A stretch of DNA of 64,000 nucleotides from Kiritimatiellia bacterium (GTDB taxonomy: Bacteria > Verrucomicrobiota > Kiritimatiellia > RFP12 > UBA1067): assembly GCA_017454745.1 (NCBI GenBank), contig JAFTCL010000044.1, positions 89,451-153,450 of the forward strand, written 5' to 3'. Shown here in pieces: positions 33,438-42,399 of this stretch (position 1 is the first letter of the stretch; every line of letters begins with the position of its first letter). The notes under the pieces are model-generated. The model worked only from the letters and a program-made list of their open reading frames with translations, was not told the DNA's origin and ran no database searches. Made by a program: the position numbers and the translations under genes.

Positions 33438-34514
33438 ATGACGCTCAACAAAACGCGGATATTGATCACGTTGGCGGTTTGCACGGTATCAATGGTGCTG
33501 GCTGCACCGGAACTTGATTTCATTGCGCCACCAGTACCGGGACATGTCCATGCGTCCACATTGGCGGCACTCCCGAACGGGGACTATATCGCCGCATGGT
33601 TCGAGGGCACTAAGGAATCGGCACCGGATGTCGCAATCTGGGGTGCGAAACGTCAGTCCGGAACATGGGAAACGAAACGGATGTTTGCGAAGGCGGCTCC
33701 AGTTGCGCATTGGAATCCGGTTTTACGGTTGGCGAATGACGGGCGGCTAGTACTCTATTTCAAGGTAGGCGCGAAGATTCCAGACTGGCAAACATTTTTC
33801 TGCGAGAGCCGCGACGGCGGCGCGACGTGGGACACACCGCGCGAGCTGATTCCAAACGATCGGCAAGGGGGACGCGGTCCCGTGAAAAACAAGTGCATAA
33901 AACTCAAGAATGGACGGTGGCTGGCACCAGCCTCGTGGGAAAAGGGGTGCTGGAGGGCCTTTGTAGACACTTCGGATGATGACGGGCGGCATTGGCGTAA
34001 TTCACCATTGTTTCCCATTCCCGCCGATGCCGACAAAACGTTTGGCGTAATCCAGCCGTCACTTTGGGAATCGGCGGACGGAATTCACGCGCTGATGCGA
34101 GCGAAGGATGGCTGGATCTGGCGGAGCGATTCGCGGGACGGTGGACTGAACTGGTCGGAAATCTACCGAACGCCTTTGGAGAATATCAATTCGGGGCTGG
34201 ATTTGGTCCGCGCCTCTAACGGCAACCTCTACCTTGCAATGAACGGTAAGTCCGCCGTGACCGGCGGATGGGGAAGCCGCCACCATCTGGAGGTCAAGGT
34301 TTCGGAAGATGACGGGAAAAGCTGGCGAACCTTAATGACGCTCGCCCACAGCGATAAGCTGAAGCAGCCCGACGGCCGCACGACGGAATTCTCCTATCCA
34401 GCAATCATCGAAGCACGTCCCAAGTTATTGGCCGTAACCTTCACCTACAATCGCCGTCAAATCGCGTTTGTGGAGATACCAATCCCGGCTGCTACTTCCA
34501 CTCCCGTGCGGTAA
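33438..34514 (+). CDS. Secreted sialidase-fold (BNR/Asp-box) protein
   Basis: This 358-residue protein has signal MTLNKTRILITLAVCTVSMVLA and a six-bladed propeller with Asp-boxes SRDGGATWD, SDDDGRHWR, SRDGGLNWS and SEDDGKSW. HASTLAALPNGDYIAAWFEG and HWNPVLRLANDGRLVLYFK match the exo-alpha-sialidase-like family common in this group. I do not see the FRIP/YRIP arginine motif of true GH33 sialidases, so a different glycosidase activity is possible. The ATG at 33438 follows AGGA and lies beyond the terminator hairpin. The last 23 bases overlap the convergent BPL_N gene. Confidence 0.75.
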   Translation: MTLNKTRILITLAVCTVSMVLAAPELDFIAPPVPGHVHASTLAALPNGDYIAAWFEGTKESAPDVAIWGAKRQSGTWETKRMFAKAAPVAHWNPVLRLANDGRLVLYFKVGAKIPDWQTFFCESRDGGATWDTPRELIPNDRQGGRGPVKNKCIKLKNGRWLAPASWEKGCWRAFVDTSDDDGRHWRNSPLFPIPADADKTFGVIQPSLWESADGIHALMRAKDGWIWRSDSRDGGLNWSEIYRTPLENINSGLDLVRASNGNLYLAMNGKSAVTGGWGSRHHLEVKVSEDDGKSWRTLMTLAHSDKLKQPDGRTTEFSYPAIIEARPKLLAVTFTYNRRQIAFVEIPIPAATSTPVR

Positions 34515-36765
34515 GCACCCTAAAAACCTCGTCTGTGGTCTGAACGAGGCGAATATTTTGACCCGGACGGGAAGTGCTCTTCTTTTCGGGGTCGAATTCG
34601 ACGACACGCCCGCCGTTTTTCAAGAAAGCATGGACATACGAGGTGTAACCCCTGGTCACCGGATAAGGGAAAAACAGGATGTCGGTATGCTCAAGCGCAC
34701 CTTGCCCGACTTCGTACCAAGTGACCGGTTGCAGGTCTAACCGCGCGTCGCGGCTAAGCGCCATGCTAAGCTCCATACCCTGCATGGTACTCTTCTCGAC
34801 ACAAACGGCCACGTTGATTGCGCCTTTGACTCGGTCTGGATACTCCGGATCTGCCTTGCGGCCGGTCAGATACTGGAGAATCGAACAAATGATATCTTGG
34901 GTGTTTTCCGACGATTCAGGATGGGGTCCGCAAAGGACAATCTTCCCTTTCCCGCATGTGCCGCCAATGATTGCCGCATGGCCAGTCATCGGACTGATCG
35001 ACTTTCCAGAGAAAGTGTTGATCATGTTTCCGCGGTATTCGGCTAAAACCTTGATGTCCGCATCCGCGACAGGGCTTCCGGGGAGTATTACCGGGCCTCC
35101 CCAATAGAGAACGTGTCGCTTGGTTCCGCCAAGGATACCGAGTTTTTCAAAACCATCATCGGTGAAGCGGACAGTGGTCTGCGCCCAGCCGCGATAGGCT
35201 TCCTCAAGCTGCTCGCGGAATGGGACCAACCCGCCAATACGGGGAGAGTCAGGACGGATTTTTTCAAGCGCCAAAAACGCGCCGGCGCACACACCCAGAT
35301 AGTTGCCGCCGTTCCGAACGAAATCACGGATGGCGGAGCAACCATTCTCGCCGAACGTCTTATACAATGTCGGGCTGTAACCACCACCGATCACCAGCAA
35401 GTCGAATGAAGATAGTTTGCCGTTACGAATTGTCTCGCTATCGATGAATGTGACGTCATAGAGCGGTGAGAAGGTCATGAGCTGGGAGAGATTCCAATAT
35501 GCGGCATAACCGGCACCCGGTCCAGCGTAAATGGCGACCTTCACGGGGTCAAACCGCTGCGGATTGGCGAGCGACGGCTTGTCACGCAAATTTGTGAGCG
35601 CCTGAACCGCTTCTTCACCTGACGCGACGCGGATCACGCCGGGTTGCATCTCGCGGAAACGTTTTGACGGTTTACCCCAGGTGACGATCGTTCCCCCACG
35701 TTTCAGAAATTGGTTGCGGCGCGCGACCGGAATAGGCTGGAAGATGCTTTCGATTCTGTTGGTGTCGCAGCTTTCGGGGATTACCAGCGCATCCAAGTGG
35801 TGAAAGATCCCCTCCGCGCACTGGTCTTCGGTGATTGGGGTGATGTCCAGCGCGTCGGAACGAACCAACGCCATGTAGGCTTCGGCGTCAATAGGACCCG
35901 GCGAAGGGGCGCACATGAGACCCACGGCCAGTTGGCCGGGTTTGCGTTGGGGCACTTTCCAAGAGACCTCGCGCCCCGTGACATATTTGAAAGCGCCGCG
36001 CACGATGTCCCACGTGCTTGGGTAGTATTCCGGATGGTCCGCGAAAACAAACACCCGGCCCTTGCCGTAAGTTCCCGCCACTGCGCTGGCCGTGCCGGTC
36101 ATCGATTCGCACGGGGTATCCGTATTGACATTGATATCGCCCACGAAGGTTGCCATCACCTCGAAGGAGGCATCCTTAACCGGTTTGCCGGGAATCATCT
36201 TTGGACCGCCGTGGTACCGCACGCGGTGGATACCGGACTTGATGCCGGTCAACTCCTCCGCCCGTTCGGTAAACGAAGTGGAAAGAATAGTGCCGCCGCG
36301 ATACGGCCCTTTCTGGTCGATGTACGGGATCACGTTGCATCTTTCGTGTTTCTGGGCCGAGGACATTAGCAGATAGCACCCCGCGCAGGATCCGATATAG
36401 CCGCCACCCTTGTGGATGAACGATTTGAGCCGTTCCACGCCCTTCTCCCCGAGCATATTGTATTCGATTGTGGCGTTGCCGCCGGGCATGATAAGGACGT
36501 CGATCCGGTCCAGAACGCCTTTACGAATCATTTCGCCATCCACATACGTGGCCCGCATATCCGGCGAACAACCGACCAGTTGCACCCACCTGAACATTCC
36601 GATTCCGCGCGCCCCTTTGTCTACGAACACCGCCACGCGCAGCGGTTCACCGCCGGAAGTGCCGTCCGGCTGCGCCGACACGGATGAAGATTCTGACTGG
36701 GTGGTAGAAACGCACCCAGTGACCGACAAAAGTAACGCGCTCAAGCAAACGGCAAGGTTTTTCAT
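34492..36765 (-). CDS. Lipoprotein with duplicated BPL_N / GATase1-like domains
   Basis: This 757-residue lipoprotein (signal ending LLLSVTGC) is built as an internal duplication. Residues about 40-270 form a biotin-protein-ligase N-terminal (BPL_N, class I amidotransferase-like) domain with elbow GSCAGCYL (Cys near 127). About 277-400 is a similar but degenerate half without the Cys. About 407-640 is a second BPL_N domain with GVCAGAFL (Cys near 490), and about 648-757 a second degenerate half. The repeats share phrases such as YHGGPKMIPG and YWGGPVILPG. The role is unknown; family members bind or cleave small amides. Start at 36765 follows AAGGA, with a good promoter upstream. The frame is open to 36885 without support. 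Confidence 0.75.
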   Translation of the reverse strand: MKNLAVCLSALLLSVTGCVSTTQSESSSVSAQPDGTSGGEPLRVAVFVDKGARGIGMFRWVQLVGCSPDMRATYVDGEMIRKGVLDRIDVLIMPGGNATIEYNMLGEKGVERLKSFIHKGGGYIGSCAGCYLLMSSAQKHERCNVIPYIDQKGPYRGGTILSTSFTERAEELTGIKSGIHRVRYHGGPKMIPGKPVKDASFEVMATFVGDINVNTDTPCESMTGTASAVAGTYGKGRVFVFADHPEYYPSTWDIVRGAFKYVTGREVSWKVPQRKPGQLAVGLMCAPSPGPIDAEAYMALVRSDALDITPITEDQCAEGIFHHLDALVIPESCDTNRIESIFQPIPVARRNQFLKRGGTIVTWGKPSKRFREMQPGVIRVASGEEAVQALTNLRDKPSLANPQRFDPVKVAIYAGPGAGYAAYWNLSQLMTFSPLYDVTFIDSETIRNGKLSSFDLLVIGGGYSPTLYKTFGENGCSAIRDFVRNGGNYLGVCAGAFLALEKIRPDSPRIGGLVPFREQLEEAYRGWAQTTVRFTDDGFEKLGILGGTKRHVLYWGGPVILPGSPVADADIKVLAEYRGNMINTFSGKSISPMTGHAAIIGGTCGKGKIVLCGPHPESSENTQDIICSILQYLTGRKADPEYPDRVKGAINVAVCVEKSTMQGMELSMALSRDARLDLQPVTWYEVGQGALEHTDILFFPYPVTRGYTSYVHAFLKNGGRVVEFDPEKKSTSRPGQNIRLVQTTDEVFRVLTAREWK

Positions 36766-36800
36766 ACGGCTATCATCCTTGATTGTCCAATTAGACAGCA

Positions 36801-36829
36801 ATTGTACCAAACTCACCGCCAAAGGGCAA
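36801..36829 (-). promoter_or_regulatory. Promoter for the BPL_N lipoprotein gene
   Basis: On the minus strand, TTGCCC (36829-36824), 17 bases and TACAAT (36806-36801) lie 35 bases before the ATG at 36765. Confidence 0.55.
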
Positions 36830-36873
36830 GCAGACGCTAGGATAATTTTTATGTATGGCGATTTTCGTCCGGT

Positions 36874-36903
36874 TTGACATATCAACAGCGGATGTGTTAT
36901 ATT
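36874..36903 (+). promoter_or_regulatory. Promoter for the SGNH repeat protein gene
   Basis: TTGACA (36874-36879), 18 bases and TATATT (36898-36903) match the consensus closely. This divergent pair leaves 44 bases between the two -35 boxes for a shared regulator. Confidence 0.65.
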
Positions 36904-36961
36904 ATTTGTGTTGTTTGACTGTGTGTTTTTTGCTGCGTTAAAAACCTAAAAGAGGATAATT

Positions 36962-39900
36962 ATGAGAACACTAAAAAGATTAGTAATCGGGTTAACTGTG
37001 GCCGTCACCAGCTTTTTGCAGGCTGACGAAATTGCGCCAAAGCTGAGAATCATGCCGTTGGGTGATTCCATTACATACTGCGTAAGCGTGGCCGGCGGCT
37101 ACCGGCTCCCGCTTTACACGCTATTGACAAACGCCGGATACAGTATCGACTATGTGGGCACCCAGACCGGCAACTCCTCCGCCGACCTCCCGGACATTGA
37201 CCACGAGGGCCACAGCGGCTGGCGGATCACCCACGCCTCATCCGGTATATACGAAAACATTTTGGGCTGGCTGGATAAAATTGACGCCCCTGACGTAATT
37301 CTGCTCCATCTGGGCACCAACGATTCCGGCGAAAGCGATTTCTCCAACCGCATCGACAAGATGGGGCTGCTGCTGGACCGAATCGCCAGCATCCGTCCCG
37401 CCGCTCACATTATTCTCACCACCATTTTGACCAGAACCGACAACGACACGCGCAACACCGCCATCCAGACCTATTTCAACCCTTACGTTGAAGATCTGGT
37501 GGCTGCCCATCAGGCAAAAGGGCAGCGGGTGCATTTTCTGGACATGGACGCGCTCTGCCCGGCGGCGGACACCCTTTCCAGCGACGGTCTCCATCCCGGC
37601 GCGAACGGTTACCAACTCATGGCAAATGCCTGGTATCCGGCCATCACCAACATCTTCGCCAGCTCGTATGGCGATAATCTGCCGCCGATGATCTCCCACG
37701 CTGTTCCGGTCGCCGACCGCAAGGGGGTTACGGTATATTTCAATAAACCGGTGAAAATGTCGACCGCGAACCAAATAGCGAAATATTCGGTCACCGACAA
37801 TTCGGTCACCGCGACCGAAGTTTCAAGCGACCAGCGCAGCGTGACCCTGACGTTGGCCGAACCGCTGTCCGCCAACGTCACCTACACGGTCACGGCCTCG
37901 GACATCACCGACCTCACCACCCCGGCGCACACCGGCAGCAGCAGCAGCCGGTTCGTGGCCTACCAGTACGGGTACCGCAACAACGTGCCGCAGGACGAGT
38001 ATGGTAAATACTCTTTGGTGTATGATCTGAACATCCCCGCCAACGGACCTTGGGGCAGTAACAGAATTGAAAACCGCTACGACATAAACAACAGTGCCAA
38101 TATGCCGACCGGATTCAACCGGGTGGCCTACTATCTGGAGCTGAAAGCCCCCGGCGGAAAAATCCAGTGGGTGTGGGTTTCCATGGACACCTTTACTGAC
38201 GACATCTCTAAAATTTCGGTGCCGACTTTCGCCTCAGGCGCGGTATTCCAGCAGAAAGTCACCGGCATGAACGTCTTCTGCAATGTGGACGGCGTAACCA
38301 CGGGAACCGAAATCGATACCGGAAATATCGAGTTCTGGCCGTGGAACTACAATGAGCAAATAAGCGGAAACGGGTTGGGCGGCAGCGGCTCGGTTTACGA
38401 TTTCGACGACACCTGCAGCACCGGCGGCGACTACGGTTCCATGCAGATCCACAACTGGGCGTCAAAAGAGACCATTTTTGCCTACAACCATTGGAACGAC
38501 GCCAACGGCGCCTGTTGTCTCGGAATCGGTAACGACCCCAACTTCGGCAATGGCAACATCGGCGCCGACTGGACCTTTGACGGCAATGGCGCATCATACG
38601 AAGTCCGGCGTTTGCAGGTGTTTGTGAGCTATCCCCCGGACACAACCCCGCCCACCATTGCCAGTGTCAAGGCCGGTGCCGCCGGAACGCAGGTGTTTGT
38701 GAAGTTCTCCGAAACCATCCAAGCCTCCTCGCTGTCGGGTGCCACCTTCGCCTCCGATGCTTTCACGGTGTTGAACGCCGAGCTGATGGATGACGGCATG
38801 ACGGTAAAACTCACCACCACCGCTTTCGATGCTAACGCTTCGGACATCACCCTGACCGTAAACGGCATCTTTGACGCCGCCGCCAACATGATCGCCGCAG
38901 ATACCGCCGCGGAGGTCGCCGCCTACGGTTTGCCGGATGTTATCGCCGCAAACATCGGGGCCAACGCGGAAGGATACGAACTGGTCTATATCACGGACAT
39001 TCCCGAATACTCCTCCTACAATTCCGATCCGAAGGCGTATTGGTTCGACCAAAGTTCCAAAACCGGCGAGTTTGACCGCGTGGCCTATTATCTGGAACTC
39101 CAGCCGCTGAACGGCGCCAAGCGTTATGTCTGGACCTCCTTTGACGCCTTCACCCAGAACCGCGAACAACTCGGTATCCCGACCGCCGCCAAAGGAAGTT
39201 ATTTCCAGCAGAAAGTTTCCAATATGTTCGTGGCCTCCAACTACGGCAACGCGAAGGCCGGCACCTATCCGACCGGATGCAACATCGAATTCTGGCCTTG
39301 CAATTATGACAAAGCCGTAGAGTTGAACGTGCCCAACGGCGCCGCCAATATGTATGACATTGACGACGCGCTGGGTACCGGTAACACTCCGCTCGCCCGG
39401 GGGCACGGTTCGATGCAAGTCCACAATCATTCCGCGTCAAACGTTATCTGGGCAATCAGCAACTTCGGTAACGACGACCGGAGTAACCGCATCTCCATCG
39501 GCATCGGCAACGGCAGCGTTAACGGCAGAACCGACACGATGGACTGGACGTTCGCCTACAACGCCAACATTTACGCCACCCGCCGCCTCTATGTGCTGGT
39601 GCATCCGGCAAAACGGTATGACGGCATCACCGCCGAGACGGTTAAGGCCGAAGTCGCGGAAAAAATCGGTGCGAATACGCTCGAAGGTTACGAAACGCTC
39701 TTCGCGATTTCTCAGTTCCCCAACCCCGCGTCCGTGGGCACCCCGGATTGGCGGGCAAACCACCTGTACACGGTTGACCGGCGCGACGAGCTGAGCAAAT
39801 TCGGCGCCAGCCGTATCGCCTACTACATGGAACTCAAGAAACCGTCCGATTCCGAGTCGAAATACGTCTGGACCGCGATGGATCCCTTCACCACCGATTT

Positions 39901-42316
39901 CCAGCAATACGGAGTCCCGGTCGGCGGCTACACATTCCAGCAGCAGGTCGGCAACCTTGATGTCAAATCGAATGTCGCCGGCATCGTAAACGGCGATGGG
40001 ATCGAAACCGGATGTATTGAATTCTGGGCGTCGAATTACGCCCAAGGTAATAAGCAGGGAACATGGGGCGGAGATGCCAGCCTTTTCGACTGGGACGATA
40101 CCAACTATAACACCAGTGCCAACGGCCACGGCTCGATGCAGGTTCACAACTACGGGGCTAATCAGGTGCTGTGGTCCATCGTTAGCTTCAACAACAACCG
40201 GGCGGCCGGCATCGGCATCGGCAACAACCCGAACTATTCCGCTCAGAATGACCTCGACTGGACCCACCAGGCGAACATCGGCGACTATACCGTTGCCAAA
40301 CTTTATGCGTTCGTGAAACCGGCGGCTGATTCGTTGGAGAATACCATCCGCAACGAAGTGGCTGCGAAAATCGGTGCGGAACGGTTGGAGAATTTCGAGC
40401 TGCTCTTCGCGGTAACCAATGTTCCCAACAACTGCAGCATCGCCAACTACATTTGGGCCAGAGACAATTTCTACGCCATCGACAACCGTACCAATTACCG
40501 CCAAGGCGAAATTTCTCGGATCGCATACTATGTTGAAACCCGTAACACCGGCGACAGCGTGAGCAGTTACGTCTGGACCGCAATGGACGCCTTCACCGAT
40601 GTCGGATTGAAGTTCGGCGTGCCTATGGGCGGTTACTACATCCAGCAGCAGGTCACCAATCTGGACGTGCTGTCAAATGTCAGCAGTATAACCAGCGGCG
40701 ACGGCATTGAAACCGGATGCATCGAATTCTGGGCAACCAACTACGGCAACGGTAACACTCAAAACAACTGGAACGGTACCGCCGGTTACTTCGATTGGGA
40801 CGACGCCGGATACGGCACCGGCTGCAACGGCTACGGCGCGATGCAGGTGCACAACTACGGCGCGAAACAGGTGCTGTGGGCGTTCAACCATTTCAACGGC
40901 GGTAACGTTCCTAGCGTCGGTATCGGCAACAACCCGAACTACGCCAGCCAGAAGGACCTCGACTGGACGTTCACCAACAACCGCGGCAGTTTGGACATCG
41001 CAAAGATCTACGCCTTTGTTATTACCGGGCCGCACGATTCTACCGCGATGGACATTTCGATCAGCAAGGTGATTGCCTCCATCGACGGTGACAAGCTGGC
41101 GGTTAAATTTAATTCCGTAAGTTACGAAGCGTTGGAGAAAGCCGTGATCACCCTCAACAACGGGGCCACGGTTAAATCTTTTGAACTGCGCGACAGCCAG
41201 TGGGCTATTATCAACACCTCGGCGTTAACCGCCGGCGGGACATACGAGCTCACCATTGACGGCCTGTTGCGTGACGACGCCACCGCCCAGCCCGCGATTA
41301 CAGCGAACATAACCGTCCCGACCGTGGCGGCGGCAACCCTGCCAGAGTACATTACGGCGATTCCCGAAGTCAGCGGTTACCGCCTGCTCCAGCGGTTGGA
41401 TATCCCCGCCAACTCCAGTACCATATATGAAAACACGGCCTACACGGTTGACGAGGGCTACTTCAGTCACCTGCCCTTTGACCGTATCGCATACTGTCTT
41501 GATATCGTCGGTACTGACGGCGTTCGCAAATGGGTTTACGCCTCGATGGACGCATTCTGCGCCGACACGACCAAAATCGGTTTGCCGACTTATGACCGCG
41601 GGGCGATATACCAGCAGCGGGTGGACAACCTTAACGTTTACGCCTCTGAAAATACCGGCGTAACCACCGGTACCGGTATCACTACCGGTAACATTGAATT
41701 CTGGCCGCAGAGTTACCAAACGCCGGCCACCATGCCGGAACTCAATGGCAACACGTCGATTTTCGACTTCGACGACAAACGCGACGATTATTTATCTAGA
41801 GGTTATGGTTGTATGCAAGTGCACAATTTCGGTGCCAAGGAGACGCTGTTGGCCATAAACCGTTTCGGCAACAACAACCAGAACGTTATCGCCGGCGTCG
41901 GCAACTGCCCGAATTCCGACCTCACCGGCAACAGCGCGGTAGGCACTGACTGGACACACGACGAGAGCGCGTGCAGCTTCAACTCGCGTACGCTTTACGT
42001 GCTGGTGCGCGATGTCACCGGCCCGGTTGCCAGCGGCAACGGTCCGGCGATCAGCACCCAACCGCAAGACGTGACTTGCCGCCGCAACGATAAAGCGGTG
42101 TTCGGTGTTCTGGCGGCTGGCGCGATTTCATTCCAGTGGTTCCGCGACGGCATCATAATTGACGGCGCAAACGGCTCCAGTTTGGTGTTGGACAATGTCG
42201 GCGTCGGCGATGCGGGCGAATACAACGTATTGGTACAGGGTGCGGACGGGACGACGTTGAGCGACACTGCTACCCTCACCTACATTGCGGACGGGACTTT
42301 GATCATATTCAAATAG
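36962..42316 (+). CDS. Giant secreted SGNH hydrolase with five copies of an unnamed repeat
   Basis: This 1784-residue protein has signal MRTLKRLVIGLTVAVTSFLQA. An SGNH/GDSL esterase domain follows (residues 28-230): GDSI with Ser36, GTND near 118, and SDGLHP with Asp208 and His211. SbsA/Ig-like sandwiches lie at about 240-330, 560-650 and 1360-1455. Between them are five repeats of about 220 residues, at about 340-560, 660-882, 893-1120, 1128-1356 and 1460-1683. Each repeat has FDRVAYYLEL, a VWxSMDAFT phrase, QQKV, xIEFWxxNY, an acidic DFDDT/DWDD, GHGSMQVHN, IGIGN and DWTF. An Ig domain (ISFQWFRDG) and tail GTLIIFK end the protein. The triad suggests carbohydrate deacetylation, and the repeats may bind glycan. 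The repeat is not a family I can name. Confidence 0.85.
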   Translation: MRTLKRLVIGLTVAVTSFLQADEIAPKLRIMPLGDSITYCVSVAGGYRLPLYTLLTNAGYSIDYVGTQTGNSSADLPDIDHEGHSGWRITHASSGIYENILGWLDKIDAPDVILLHLGTNDSGESDFSNRIDKMGLLLDRIASIRPAAHIILTTILTRTDNDTRNTAIQTYFNPYVEDLVAAHQAKGQRVHFLDMDALCPAADTLSSDGLHPGANGYQLMANAWYPAITNIFASSYGDNLPPMISHAVPVADRKGVTVYFNKPVKMSTANQIAKYSVTDNSVTATEVSSDQRSVTLTLAEPLSANVTYTVTASDITDLTTPAHTGSSSSRFVAYQYGYRNNVPQDEYGKYSLVYDLNIPANGPWGSNRIENRYDINNSANMPTGFNRVAYYLELKAPGGKIQWVWVSMDTFTDDISKISVPTFASGAVFQQKVTGMNVFCNVDGVTTGTEIDTGNIEFWPWNYNEQISGNGLGGSGSVYDFDDTCSTGGDYGSMQIHNWASKETIFAYNHWNDANGACCLGIGNDPNFGNGNIGADWTFDGNGASYEVRRLQVFVSYPPDTTPPTIASVKAGAAGTQVFVKFSETIQASSLSGATFASDAFTVLNAELMDDGMTVKLTTTAFDANASDITLTVNGIFDAAANMIAADTAAEVAAYGLPDVIAANIGANAEGYELVYITDIPEYSSYNSDPKAYWFDQSSKTGEFDRVAYYLELQPLNGAKRYVWTSFDAFTQNREQLGIPTAAKGSYFQQKVSNMFVASNYGNAKAGTYPTGCNIEFWPCNYDKAVELNVPNGAANMYDIDDALGTGNTPLARGHGSMQVHNHSASNVIWAISNFGNDDRSNRISIGIGNGSVNGRTDTMDWTFAYNANIYATRRLYVLVHPAKRYDGITAETVKAEVAEKIGANTLEGYETLFAISQFPNPASVGTPDWRANHLYTVDRRDELSKFGASRIAYYMELKKPSDSESKYVWTAMDPFTTDFQQYGVPVGGYTFQQQVGNLDVKSNVAGIVNGDGIETGCIEFWASNYAQGNKQGTWGGDASLFDWDDTNYNTSANGHGSMQVHNYGANQVLWSIVSFNNNRAAGIGIGNNPNYSAQNDLDWTHQANIGDYTVAKLYAFVKPAADSLENTIRNEVAAKIGAERLENFELLFAVTNVPNNCSIANYIWARDNFYAIDNRTNYRQGEISRIAYYVETRNTGDSVSSYVWTAMDAFTDVGLKFGVPMGGYYIQQQVTNLDVLSNVSSITSGDGIETGCIEFWATNYGNGNTQNNWNGTAGYFDWDDAGYGTGCNGYGAMQVHNYGAKQVLWAFNHFNGGNVPSVGIGNNPNYASQKDLDWTFTNNRGSLDIAKIYAFVITGPHDSTAMDISISKVIASIDGDKLAVKFNSVSYEALEKAVITLNNGATVKSFELRDSQWAIINTSALTAGGTYELTIDGLLRDDATAQPAITANITVPTVAAATLPEYITAIPEVSGYRLLQRLDIPANSSTIYENTAYTVDEGYFSHLPFDRIAYCLDIVGTDGVRKWVYASMDAFCADTTKIGLPTYDRGAIYQQRVDNLNVYASENTGVTTGTGITTGNIEFWPQSYQTPATMPELNGNTSIFDFDDKRDDYLSRGYGCMQVHNFGAKETLLAINRFGNNNQNVIAGVGNCPNSDLTGNSAVGTDWTHDESACSFNSRTLYVLVRDVTGPVASGNGPAISTQPQDVTCRRNDKAVFGVLAAGAISFQWFRDGIIIDGANGSSLVLDNVGVGDAGEYNVLVQGADGTTLSDTATLTYIADGTLIIFK

Positions 42317-42327
42317 TCGGATCTAAT

Positions 42328-42363
42328 GAGTTCCGGCGCTTAACGGCGCCGGAACTCTTCATT
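42328..42363 (+). terminator. Intrinsic terminator after the SGNH gene
   Basis: A perfect 12-bp stem (42328-42339 with 42346-42357, GAGTTCCGGCGC and complement) is followed by TTCATT. The T-run is weak but the stem is strong. Confidence 0.65.
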
Positions 42364-42399
42364 ATGTCTTACTTTGTTGAGCGGAGGAATGTTGTTACC

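Noticed and set aside
39437..40504. 355-codon minus-strand frame inside the SGNH repeat region
   Set aside because: Repetitive composition of the sense gene explains it; no coding features of its own.
42364..42399. Upstream ATG for the NSS transporter
   Set aside because: No ribosome site before it and it abuts the terminator; the ATG at 42400 follows GGAGG and fits the usual NSS N-terminus.
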